NCBI GenBank assembly: GCA_024689425.1 | Contig: JAILDN010000097.1 | Location: forward strand, 1 to 45,608 | Length of the DNA stretch: 45,608 nucleotides | Direction of reading: 5' to 3' | Source of the DNA: Methanobrevibacter sp. | GTDB taxonomy: Archaea > Methanobacteriota > Methanobacteria > Methanobacteriales > Methanobacteriaceae | In this document: positions 1 to 6,814 of the stretch, one piece after another | Numbering within the stretch: position 1 is the first letter of the stretch | How the letters are laid out: every line of letters starts with the position of its first letter | Notes under the pieces: model-generated | The model's database searches: none | The model's input: the letters and a program-made list of their open reading frames with translations, nothing else | What the model was told of the DNA's origin: nothing | Made by a program: the position numbers and the translations under genes

Positions 1-7
1 CGAATAC

Positions 8-17
8 TTTATATAAA
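8..17 (+). promoter_or_regulatory. TATA box of the aIF5A gene
   Basis: TTTATATAAA fits the archaeal box A. It lies about 80 bases before the aIF5A start, which would leave a leader of roughly 60 bases. The upstream BRE is only partly inside the window. Confidence 0.5.
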
Positions 18-97
18 ATAGGAAATAGATTTATAATTAATCTAAAATAATTCTTATTATAGATTATAAAAATCAGGAATTAATGGAGGAAAAATTA

Positions 98-487
98 ATG
101 TCAACTAAAGTAGTAGAGATTAAAACATTGAAAGTTGGAAAATATATCGTATTAGGTGGAGAAGCATCTAAAATCACTAGTTTAACTACCTCATCCCCAG
201 GTAAACACGGGGCTGCTAAAGCAAGATTAGAAGCAGTAGGTATTTTTGATAATCAAAAAAGAAGTATTGTTAAACCTGTAGATACTAAAGTAGATATTCC
301 TATTATTGATAAAAGAGTAGGACAAGTATTATCTATCCAAGGTGACAATGTTCAATTAATGGATATGGAAAGTTACGAAACTTTAGATTTACCAATGCCT
401 GAAGATTTAAAAGCTGAAATCACTGAAGGTATTGAAGTAGAATACATTGTAGCTTTAGGCAATATGAAAATCATGAGAACTAAATAA
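98..487 (+). CDS. eif5A: translation initiation factor aIF5A (hypusine-containing)
   Basis: Archaeal IF5A is a small ribosome-binding factor that promotes peptide-bond formation at difficult sequences and carries deoxyhypusine or hypusine. The 129-residue product has the expected length: an N-terminal SH3-like barrel with the modification loop S-S-P-G-K-H-G (Lys36 is the predicted modified residue), then an OB-fold domain. An ATG at 83 is also in frame, but GGAGGA at 85-90 would then lie inside the gene. With the start at 98 this Shine-Dalgarno is correctly spaced and the protein begins MSTKVVEI as in the family. An agmatinase gene follows 34 bases later; agmatine-derived spermidine is the donor for the lysine modification. 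Deoxyhypusine synthase is not in the window. Identification is secure. Confidence 0.97.
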   Translation: MSTKVVEIKTLKVGKYIVLGGEASKITSLTTSSPGKHGAAKARLEAVGIFDNQKRSIVKPVDTKVDIPIIDKRVGQVLSIQGDNVQLMDMESYETLDLPMPEDLKAEITEGIEVEYIVALGNMKIMRTK

Positions 488-500
488 GTTCTCTAACTTT

Positions 501-512
501 ACTTTTTTTTAA
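501..512 (+). terminator. oligo-T tract after aIF5A
   Basis: A run of eight T follows the aIF5A stop within 16 bases, with no strong hairpin. Archaeal polymerase stops at such tracts, so part of the transcription may end here before the agmatinase gene. Read-through cannot be excluded. Confidence 0.4.
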
Positions 513-521
513 AGATATATT

Positions 522-1391
522 ATGCTATTGAATACTTACGACCCATGGAAATTTGCATTTTCCACAGAAGTTGATTTTGAAAATTTAAAAAAGGATTCCT
601 ATGGCATAATTGGAGTTCCATTTGATAGCACAACATCATATCATTCAGGCTCACGTTTAGGCCCTATTGTTGTTCGTGAAGCATCATATGGATTTGAAAA
701 ATATAATACTAATTTTAAAAGTGATTTGGACTGTACTTTTTATGATTTTGGGGATGTTAATGTAATTCCCGGAAATTGTGAAGCTACATGCAAAATTGTT
801 GAGGATACAGTTAATGAATTACTTGATTTGAATATAAAACCAATTGCTATTGGTGGTGAGCATTCAGCTTCAATTGGAGTTATTAAAGCGTTAACTGATA
901 AATATGATAAGTTAACTGTTGTTCATCTCGATGCTCACAGAGATTTGGCTTTTGATTTTATTGGTGAGAAATATTCACATGCAACCGTAATGAGAAGAGC
1001 ACATGAATTTGGTGTTGATTTAGTTCAAATTGGAGTTAGATCATCTTCCCTAGAGGAGGAAGAATTTGTTGAATCAACATATAATATTAGAACATTTAAA
1101 AATAATGAAGTTCACCGCCATATGGATGCAGTTGAGTATTATCTAACAACTGTTGAAACACCAATCTATTTATCAATTGACATGGATGTTTTAGACCCGG
1201 CTATTGCACCTTCTGTTGGAAATCCGACTCCTGGAGGTTTATTCACTTCCGAAATTGAAGATGTCATTAAAGCTTTGGCTTTTAAGGAAGTTGTGGGAAT
1301 GGATGTAGTTGAAATCGCAACAGACAGATTGGGTGAAAGTACTGCTGTAAGTGCTGCTAAAATAGTTTATGACTTTTTGTCTTTAATTTAA
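522..1391 (+). CDS. speB: agmatinase (ureohydrolase family)
   Basis: Hydrolyses agmatine to putrescine and urea, feeding polyamine synthesis in the cytoplasm. The 289-residue protein shows the binuclear manganese signatures of the arginase/agmatinase family in order: GGEHS at 111-115 (His114), DAHRD at 137-141 (Asp137, His139, Asp141) and SIDMDVLDP at 218-226 (Asp220, Asp222). The usual residue between His139 and Asp141 is Leu, Thr or Ala; Arg here is mildly unusual but not a metal ligand. No clear Shine-Dalgarno precedes the ATG at 522, and the gap to aIF5A is short, so the pair may be partly co-transcribed. Agmatinase next to aIF5A makes sense because the hypusine side chain derives from a polyamine. 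Guanidinobutyrase-type specificity is possible, but agmatine is the likely substrate. Confidence 0.9.
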   Translation: MLLNTYDPWKFAFSTEVDFENLKKDSYGIIGVPFDSTTSYHSGSRLGPIVVREASYGFEKYNTNFKSDLDCTFYDFGDVNVIPGNCEATCKIVEDTVNELLDLNIKPIAIGGEHSASIGVIKALTDKYDKLTVVHLDAHRDLAFDFIGEKYSHATVMRRAHEFGVDLVQIGVRSSSLEEEEFVESTYNIRTFKNNEVHRHMDAVEYYLTTVETPIYLSIDMDVLDPAIAPSVGNPTPGGLFTSEIEDVIKALAFKEVVGMDVVEIATDRLGESTAVSAAKIVYDFLSLI

Positions 1392-1406
1392 AATAAGTTT
1401 TTTTTA

Positions 1407-1685
1407 TTATTCACTATATTCTTCTTGGACCTTATGAAGATAGTACTTGCCTTTATCAGTGATGCTATAGAATCTATACATATTGTCGTCTTCATTTAAA
1501 CAGACAATTAATTCAGCTTCTTTTAGTGTTTTTAGATATTTGGATACATGATTGCTACCATCCCCAATGTCTTTACTAATTTTTGATGGAATTTTATCTT
1601 CAAATTCTAAAGATTTTAATACTTCAACTCTCCTTTTAGAACGTAATAATAGGGATATCATGCGCATATCATCTTTAATTTCCAT
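1407..1685 (-). CDS. small winged-helix transcriptional regulator
   Basis: A 92-residue protein that is essentially one winged helix-turn-helix. A first helix (LLRSKRRVEVLKSL) is followed by a helix-turn-helix around residues 34-58, with the recognition-helix pattern ISKDIGDGSNHVSKYLKTL, and by a beta wing (MYRFYSITDKGKYYL) near residues 68-83. This is the ArsR/MarR-like fold common in methanogens; no ligand-binding cysteines are arranged as in ArsR. It is convergent with agmatinase and divergent from the zinc-ribbon operon starting at 1809. A direct repeat at 1731-1750, in front of that operon's TATA box, is a plausible operator, so it may be the operon's local regulator. That link is inferred from position only. 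Confidence 0.75.
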   Translation of the reverse strand: MEIKDDMRMISLLLRSKRRVEVLKSLEFEDKIPSKISKDIGDGSNHVSKYLKTLKEAELIVCLNEDDNMYRFYSITDKGKYYLHKVQEEYSE

Positions 1686-1730
1686 AATCCAATATTTACT
1701 TCTTTTAGTTATATTATGATATCTCTATGT

Positions 1731-1760
1731 TATTAGCAAGATATTAGCAATATTTATATG
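1731..1760 (+). promoter_or_regulatory. promoter with direct-repeat operator candidate
   Basis: TATTAGCAA occurs at 1731-1739 and again at 1742-1750, exactly 11 bases apart, which is one helical turn. It is followed at once by a TATA-like TATTTATATG at 1751-1760. Transcription would start near 1780, giving a leader of about 30 bases to the ATG at 1809. Repeats abutting box A are where archaeal regulators usually bind. Confidence 0.5.
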
Positions 1761-1808
1761 TTGTGTATAAACATATTATTAACTATAAAATTTTTAATGG
1801 GCGATAAG

Positions 1809-2357
1809 ATGTTAGTACGTAATTTGGATTTTTTATCTATACCAAAGGAATTTTCTAAAGTTGAGGTCAACATCTATGAAACTAGATCAATTGCTTTAGT
1901 TTATATTGAAAACAAAGGTTATTCTTTAGTACTTAAAGATAATGACAATATCGAGTCAGTATTTTTATTAAAAACAAATATTGTTCCTAATAATGTTAAC
2001 GAACATGCAGATAGGCAAGATTTTATCAATGTTATTAAAATGTTGTTGGATAGAATTTATAGTATTGCAGATATTAAAGAATATGAAAAACAACATCAAG
2101 AACACGTATTTTTAAGATTGATGGATATGTTGAATGAAGGTACTGATGTAGAATTAATTTCTGAAGAAAATTCCAAAATTTATTCAGATATCGAAAAAGG
2201 TTTTATAAAACTTGAAATTGATATTATGGAAAATAAAATTAATGCATTAAATAGTTCTATTTCTGAACTTTCAAAGAATCTACAAACTACTGTGGATGAT
2301 ATTGAAGAAAATAACTGGGGAAATAAAATAAGAAAAACAATTAATAATCAACAATAG
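1809..2357 (+). CDS. unknown protein, first gene of zinc-ribbon operon
   Basis: I do not recognise this 182-residue protein. It has no signal peptide and no transmembrane segment. The N-terminal two thirds look like a mixed alpha/beta domain (alternating hydrophobic strands such as SIALVYIE and YSLVLKD near residues 28-45). The C-terminal 45 residues (around 132-180) are heptad-like and predicted coiled coil, ending in a basic, polar tail. In-frame ATGs also exist at 1758 and 1797; I chose 1809 because GGGCGAT lies at ribosome-binding distance and the upstream stretch lies within the promoter. The next gene's Shine-Dalgarno overlaps its stop, so it heads a tightly packed operon of zinc-ribbon and coiled-coil proteins. 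Confidence 0.75.
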   Translation: MLVRNLDFLSIPKEFSKVEVNIYETRSIALVYIENKGYSLVLKDNDNIESVFLLKTNIVPNNVNEHADRQDFINVIKMLLDRIYSIADIKEYEKQHQEHVFLRLMDMLNEGTDVELISEENSKIYSDIEKGFIKLEIDIMENKINALNSSISELSKNLQTTVDDIEENNWGNKIRKTINNQQ

Positions 2358-2366
2358 GTGATTTTA

Positions 2367-3329
2367 ATGGTTAAATGCAGTAAGTGCGGTGCAGAAGTTG
2401 TGGGGTCTGATTTTTGCTTTAATTGTGGTGAAAAAGTAGAAAAATATGAAAAGGATTCTGATATCTGTCCAAAATGCGGTGCTAAAAATAGTAAGAATAC
2501 TACTTTTTGTAAAGAATGCGGTAATAAATTGGATAATGGGAATTCTGGCCCAATATTATCTTCCAAACAAAGAGAATGGAATGAAAAACGTGATGAAGTT
2601 ATAGAAAGATATGATAGGCTTGCAGATGAGTTTGGAATTAAAGATGAGGATTATTTTTTAACCAGTGTCAAACGATTCAATAAGTTAGAGCAATCAACAT
2701 CAAAACATCAGTTAACTAATGATATTGTTGATGCTTATTTATTTGGTGCACCTATAGGTAGATCACTTAAAAATTATAGGGGTAATGAAACTATTATTGA
2801 TGGATTTTTCATAATTAAAGAAGATAAATTTGTTTTTATGGAAATTGATAATCGGGATTTTGAAAAAGTCAATGCAGGAATAAACAATTTTTATTTCGAT
2901 AAAATTGTTTCTATGAGAATAACTAAGCGCCTAGGTGATGAAAGTAGGTATGCAGATATTACTAAAAGAGAATGGATTACTCCCGAGTCAATTATGCATA
3001 ATATTCGAAATGATATCCAATCTTTGAAAGCAACCAGATTTAAAGACATGATTGTTAATAATGACAGTGCGGATATGTTTGATAGATTATTAATCAAATT
3101 AGTTGATAATACACTTTATGAGATTAGGCTTCCAAGTTTTGAATTTGGAAAAAATTTAGTTGAATTATTCGAATTATTAAGAGGGCAACCTCAAAAAGTT
3201 GTTGTTGAAAATCAATCAGCTGAACCAACAAAAGCTCAACAATTAAAAGAATTCCAGGAATTACTCGAAACTGGTGCAATTTCTCAGGAAGAATTCAATC
3301 AGATTAAAAAAGATTTACTTTTTAATTAG
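2367..3329 (+). CDS. double zinc-ribbon protein with SHOCT tail
   Basis: A 320-residue cytoplasmic protein. Two zinc ribbons open it: Cys4/Cys7 with Cys17/Cys20, and Cys34/Cys37 with Cys48/Cys51. A helical linker follows (65-110), then a beta-rich middle of about 130 residues (near 140-265) whose strand pattern (DGFFIIKEDKFVFMEID and similar) resembles a PH-like domain. The last 30 residues (about 289-317: QLKEFQELLETGAISQEEF) match the SHOCT motif, a short helical module usually at the end of oligomeric or membrane-associated proteins. GTG at 2358 is in frame, but it belongs to the AGGTGA ribosome-binding site, so ATG 2367 is the start. The product's role is unknown. The ribbon and SHOCT calls are firm; the PH-like call is tentative. 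Confidence 0.8.
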   Translation: MVKCSKCGAEVVGSDFCFNCGEKVEKYEKDSDICPKCGAKNSKNTTFCKECGNKLDNGNSGPILSSKQREWNEKRDEVIERYDRLADEFGIKDEDYFLTSVKRFNKLEQSTSKHQLTNDIVDAYLFGAPIGRSLKNYRGNETIIDGFFIIKEDKFVFMEIDNRDFEKVNAGINNFYFDKIVSMRITKRLGDESRYADITKREWITPESIMHNIRNDIQSLKATRFKDMIVNNDSADMFDRLLIKLVDNTLYEIRLPSFEFGKNLVELFELLRGQPQKVVVENQSAEPTKAQQLKEFQELLETGAISQEEFNQIKKDLLFN

Positions 3330-3338
3330 GGGAGTAAA

Positions 3339-4064
3339 ATGGTTAAATGTAGTAATTGTGGCGTTGAAGTCAAAAGTTCTTCAGATTTTTGTCCGAATTG
3401 TGGAAATCCCATTAAATCTGATGAATCTTCTGAAAAAATCATATGTTCACAATGTGGAAATTTATTAAATCCTGATTCAGCATTTTGTCCTGATTGTGGC
3501 ACGAAAGTTGTTGAGGATAAATCAGATACCTGCCCTAATTGTGGAAGTGTATTAAGTGAGGGGGATATTTTCTGTTCAGAATGTGGAATGGGAATTCAAA
3601 AAAAGAGCAATTCCTCACAAAATATTAAAAGAGATAATTTAAATCCAAATCAGGGATTTATTGAAAAAATTGACTTTAACAAGATAATCAAACCTTTTAT
3701 AATTACATTAATAGCTTCAATTGTTTTGTCTTCAATAGGCATAATAATTGGATTGGCATGGATTTCATACATCCTTGCTATTATTTTAAGTGTAGGATTC
3801 TTCGCAGGCCTTGTCAATAATGAAGCTAATGCCAGTGTTTTAGGTTTAGTTGTTGGATTTGTATTGGGAATGTTGGAATATCCATTAATTGAATTTTGGT
3901 GGGGTAAATATGTTGCCAATGCTTATGAATATTTTTTTGGAACTCAAATTATCATTTTAATTATTTTAGGGCTTATAATAGCATATCTTTCAAATGTTTT
4001 TTTCAAATCAAACATCAGGAGTTTTGCAGAAAAGAATATTCCCAGTATCATAAAATATTTTTAG
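3339..4064 (+). CDS. triple zinc-ribbon membrane protein
   Basis: A 241-residue protein with three N-terminal CxxC-x9/10-CxxC ribbons (Cys4/7 with 18/21, 36/39 with 50/53, and 65/68 with 79/82). A polar linker and about four hydrophobic helices follow, near residues 117-139, 141-160, 166-186 and 203-223. There is no signal peptide, so the ribbons should lie in the cytoplasm with the helices as a membrane anchor. The four-helix part resembles the small DUF5518-type membrane domains common in Methanobacteriales, but I cannot confirm family membership. GGGGAG precedes the ATG, and the gap to the previous stop is 9 bases. Within the operon it is the clearest membrane anchor, suggesting that the system works at the inner face of the membrane. 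Confidence 0.8.
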   Translation: MVKCSNCGVEVKSSSDFCPNCGNPIKSDESSEKIICSQCGNLLNPDSAFCPDCGTKVVEDKSDTCPNCGSVLSEGDIFCSECGMGIQKKSNSSQNIKRDNLNPNQGFIEKIDFNKIIKPFIITLIASIVLSSIGIIIGLAWISYILAIILSVGFFAGLVNNEANASVLGLVVGFVLGMLEYPLIEFWWGKYVANAYEYFFGTQIIILIILGLIIAYLSNVFFKSNIRSFAEKNIPSIIKYF

Positions 4065-4088
4065 GAAAATTTGTGGGGGTGAAAATAG

Positions 4089-4715
4089 ATGGATAAAGAA
4101 AGCGATTATGTTGAACGTCTAGAAAAAATTATTGATAAACAAGATGATTTATTAACTCATTTAGATGCTAAATTCGATCAACAGCAATCTATTAATGATA
4201 ATTTAACTAAGCAAAATCTAATGTTAAAAGAAGATATTAAAAAACATAAAGACCTTTTGATTGACATGAACAAATCTGTTAATCAGCATAAAAATGTTGT
4301 TAAAAAATTAAAAAAGGAATTAGAGGAACAACTCAAAATACAACAGGACTTGCATAAGGATTATGGTGAAGTTATTCAGGGTTTGACTGATGAATTGGAA
4401 GAAGAGAAAAATAAAAATACTCCTAATAACAAACCTGCCGAAGTTAATGAGAAAAAGGATAAACCTTCCAAATCCGATAAAGTTGAATTGCCTCCAAAAG
4501 AACATAAAGTAGATTATGTTTCAAGTGCATCCAATATGTTCAATGATATTAAGGAAAAATCTTCTGATGTTGTTAATGATGTATCAAATCAAAATGCCTC
4601 CACTAATAATGTAAAAAAAGATGAAGGGGCTAATGAAAAGTTTTGTAAAAATTGTGGAACTAAAGTTCAAGAAGGTTATATTTTCTGTGATTCTTGTGGA
4701 ACCAAATTAGATTAA
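4089..4715 (+). CDS. coiled-coil protein with C-terminal zinc ribbon
   Basis: A 208-residue cytoplasmic protein. Residues 1-108 are almost continuous heptads rich in Lys, Glu, Gln and Leu and should form a long coiled coil. A disordered Lys/Asn/Pro/Ser linker spans 109-180. One zinc ribbon (FCKNCG...FCDSCGTKLD) occupies residues 185-208 at the very C terminus, reversing the domain order seen in its neighbours. GGGGGTGAAAATAG gives a strong ribosome-binding site. No catalytic motif is visible. The architecture is that of a scaffold or tether: an oligomerising stalk with a ribbon that could bind a partner or the ribbons encoded next door. That role is inference. Confidence 0.78.
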   Translation: MDKESDYVERLEKIIDKQDDLLTHLDAKFDQQQSINDNLTKQNLMLKEDIKKHKDLLIDMNKSVNQHKNVVKKLKKELEEQLKIQQDLHKDYGEVIQGLTDELEEEKNKNTPNNKPAEVNEKKDKPSKSDKVELPPKEHKVDYVSSASNMFNDIKEKSSDVVNDVSNQNASTNNVKKDEGANEKFCKNCGTKVQEGYIFCDSCGTKLD

Positions 4716-4725
4716 GGTGTTTGAC

Positions 4726-5259
4726 ATGGGTTTTTTTAATAACATGAAGAATTTAAAAGATAAGGCTCTTGAAAATGAAAAAATCCAAAGTATGGAAGAA
4801 CTTCAAAATGTTTTTGATGCTATAGATAGGCAAGCTGAAAAAGAAGATGAAAAAAACAAGAAAGAAAAAGAGTATTATGAAAGTTTAACTCCCGAACAAA
4901 AAGTAGAATATAACCGTATAAAAAAGAGGAATAAAAATCTTAAAAGATTGGGGATGTATGGTTTAACTGCGGCAGGTATGGCTACTGGGGTTGGAATTCC
5001 AGTAATGATGGCTGCCAACATCGGTACAATTTTATCAGATGATAGTTTAACCTTTGATCAGGAAAAACATGAAGAAAAATTAAAAAAATCAACTAGACGA
5101 GGTATATCTTCCCAAAAATCAAAAAAACAAAAAGCAAAACCTAGAGAATACTTTACTGTTGATTATGATAAAAATGGAATCCCTGAAGTCTCTACTTTAG
5201 TGGATTTTGATCCATATTTATTAGATTTTAGATACAAAGAACTTGTAAGGAGTCAATGA
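4726..5259 (+). CDS. unknown coiled-coil protein with hydrophobic hairpin
   Basis: A 177-residue protein with no recognised family. It begins MGFFNNMKNLKDKAL, an amphipathic start of the kind seen in small membrane-peripheral proteins. A charged helix follows (15-65), then a Gly/Ala/Met-rich hydrophobic stretch of about 30 residues (about 80-108) that could be a short membrane hairpin, then a very basic segment (about 118-142). The last 35 residues are mixed. It lacks cysteines and is the only non-acidic operon member without a ribbon apart from the first gene. GTG at 4717 is in frame but forms part of AAGGTG, the ribosome-binding site, so ATG 4726 is preferred. The previous stop is only 10 bases away. 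Confidence 0.72.
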   Translation: MGFFNNMKNLKDKALENEKIQSMEELQNVFDAIDRQAEKEDEKNKKEKEYYESLTPEQKVEYNRIKKRNKNLKRLGMYGLTAAGMATGVGIPVMMAANIGTILSDDSLTFDQEKHEEKLKKSTRRGISSQKSKKQKAKPREYFTVDYDKNGIPEVSTLVDFDPYLLDFRYKELVRSQ

Positions 5260-5263
5260 TATT

Positions 5264-5992
5264 ATGGCTGATGAGGAATATGTCGATTTGGATGGGGATG
5301 GATACGAAGAAAGCATCGTTTCTGACGAAGATGGTGATGGAAATTATGATACCGTTGTGAGTGATACTGATGGTGATGGCTATGTTGATGCTGTTGGTGT
5401 AGATACTGATGGTGATGGCTATGTTGATACTGTTGGTGTGGACACGACTGGTGACGGAGAGTTTGATACTGTTCTCGTTGATGAGGATGGTGATGGTTAT
5501 GCAGATTATGGTGTAGCTGATACTGATGGTGATGGTTATTATGATACTGTTGGTGTAGATACTGATGGTGATGGAAATTTCGATACTTTTGGTTATGATA
5601 CTGATGGTGATGGTTATGTTGATTATATAGAAGCCGATACTGATGGTGATGGTTATGTTGATACTGTTGCCGCCGATACTACGGGTGATGGAAATTTCGA
5701 TACTGTTGTCATGGATACTGATGGTGACGGCTATGCGGATTTTGTAGCTGAAGATGTCGATGGTGATGGAGATATAGATATCGCAGCATATGACTCTGAT
5801 GGTGATGGTTACGCTGATACATATATGGCAGATACTGATGGTGATGGGAATCCGGATACTTATGGCTTTGATTATGATGAAGATGGAGAAATTGATGAAT
5901 ATGGTATCGATGAAGATGGTGATGGTGATATAGATTACTATGAAGATGATATTGATGATGATAGTATATTCGATGGTTTCTTTGACGATTAG
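5264..5992 (+). CDS. acidic 13-residue Asp/Gly repeat protein, likely Ca-binding
   Basis: A 242-residue protein made almost wholly of a repeat with an exact 13-residue period. Units start at residues 8, 21, 34 and so on up to 229, giving 17 good copies and one degenerate copy. The consensus is D-x-D-G-D-G-x-x-D-x-x-x-x, with Thr common at position 2 and Tyr or Asn at 7. Asp at positions 1, 3, 5 and 9 matches the calcium-loop pattern of thrombospondin type 3 repeats, dockerins and EF-hand-like loops. Such repeats are normally extracellular, but there is no signal peptide, lipobox or transmembrane segment. The net charge is extremely negative and there is no cysteine. AAGGAG at 5247-5252 supports the start. 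It sits between zinc-ribbon genes in the operon. Calcium binding is inferred from the motif; the role is unknown. Confidence 0.85.
   Translation: MADEEYVDLDGDGYEESIVSDEDGDGNYDTVVSDTDGDGYVDAVGVDTDGDGYVDTVGVDTTGDGEFDTVLVDEDGDGYADYGVADTDGDGYYDTVGVDTDGDGNFDTFGYDTDGDGYVDYIEADTDGDGYVDTVAADTTGDGNFDTVVMDTDGDGYADFVAEDVDGDGDIDIAAYDSDGDGYADTYMADTDGDGNPDTYGFDYDEDGEIDEYGIDEDGDGDIDYYEDDIDDDSIFDGFFDD
5285..5986 (+). repeat. 39-bp in-frame tandem repeat array
   Basis: Eighteen consecutive 39-base units encode the 13-residue Asp/Gly repeat. Several neighbouring units are nearly identical in DNA (for example GATACTGATGGTGATGG recurs many times), while the ends are more diverged. Copy number could therefore vary between strains by slippage or recombination without breaking the reading frame. 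Confidence 0.9.
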
Positions 5993-6003
5993 GAGATAAA
6001 AAA

Positions 6004-6717
6004 ATGGTTATTTGTAAAAACTGCGGAGTAGACATTGGTGATAGTAAGTTTTGTCCTAATTGTGGTACTGAGGTAGTGGTTGAGGAGGTTAGTAGTATTT
6101 GTCCTAGTTGTGGGTTTGATGCTGGTGATAGTAAGTTTTGTCCTGAATGTGGTACTAAAATATCTTCTGGAGAAAATAATAACATTCCACCAATTAAGGA
6201 TTCACAAATAAGCAAAGAAGATTCATTACTTGATTCTGTAATTGATGTTGATGAAAAAATTTCCGGAAAATTTGGCAGAGCATTACATAAAAGTAAAGGT
6301 ATGGATTTAGTTTTTGGAAAAAGTGCAAGTATTCGACGTAATAGGGGTATGGAAGATAAAAATGCTAAATTTTATGCGAAAAATGAGCCTGAATTTTTAG
6401 AGGTTTATAATTCAATCAATGATGATTTTGTAAAATCTATATTAGTTTTAGAAAGGGAAAAAATTGGTTCAATAGGGGGAAGTGCATTTGGAGCAGTAAT
6501 GAATTCAATATATGTCCCTACTAAAGATATGAATCCAAATGAAGCAAGACAATTTTATAGGGATATCGTTACCAAAATCATTAATGAAATTAATATCGAA
6601 AAACAGAAAGGCACTTTTGATGAAGACAAATTCTACAAACAAAAAGTTAAAGAAGTACAGATTGATAATATTTCGATGGCAGCTCCTTTAAAAGCATATA
6701 AAGTCATGAAAAAATAA
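6004..6717 (+). CDS. double zinc-ribbon protein, last gene of operon
   Basis: A 237-residue cytoplasmic protein with two zinc ribbons at the N terminus (Cys4/Cys7 with Cys17/Cys20, then Cys33/Cys36 with Cys46/Cys49). Both contain GDSKFCP and are almost identical in DNA, which points to a recent internal duplication. A polar linker (about 54-75) leads to an unrecognised C-terminal domain of about 160 residues with mixed helices, a Gly-rich patch (IGSIGGSAFGA) near 155-165 and a charged C-terminal helix. GGAGAT precedes the ATG, 11 bases after the repeat-protein stop. A T-rich terminator follows, so the operon ends here. Confidence 0.78.
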   Translation: MVICKNCGVDIGDSKFCPNCGTEVVVEEVSSICPSCGFDAGDSKFCPECGTKISSGENNNIPPIKDSQISKEDSLLDSVIDVDEKISGKFGRALHKSKGMDLVFGKSASIRRNRGMEDKNAKFYAKNEPEFLEVYNSINDDFVKSILVLEREKIGSIGGSAFGAVMNSIYVPTKDMNPNEARQFYRDIVTKIINEINIEKQKGTFDEDKFYKQKVKEVQIDNISMAAPLKAYKVMKK

Positions 6718-6726
6718 TTTTTGAAT

Positions 6727-6748
6727 TATTTTTTCTTTTCTTTTTTTA
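6727..6748 (+). terminator. T-rich terminator of the zinc-ribbon operon
   Basis: Three clustered T runs within about 20 bases directly follow the last zinc-ribbon gene. Archaeal RNA polymerase terminates at such tracts without needing a hairpin. Confidence 0.5.
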
Positions 6749-6814
6749 ATATAACAATACCATTAAATATCACCTAAAATATAATTATAATATTAAATAA
6801 ATGGAGCAAATTTT

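Noticed and set aside
3274-3468. 64-codon plus-strand frame bridging two zinc-ribbon genes
   Set aside because: It overlaps two well-supported genes in another frame and shows no conserved features.
5285-5986. Possible CRISPR array because of regular spacing
   Set aside because: The 39-base units are contiguous and coding, with no unique spacers or conserved non-coding repeats, so this is a protein repeat.
5709-6215. Minus-strand open frame of 168 codons rich in His, across the Asp/Gly repeat gene
   Set aside because: It is the complement of the GATGGTGATGG repeat and reads as repeated His/Gln/Leu codons; the plus strand has a good ribosome-binding site and family-like motifs.
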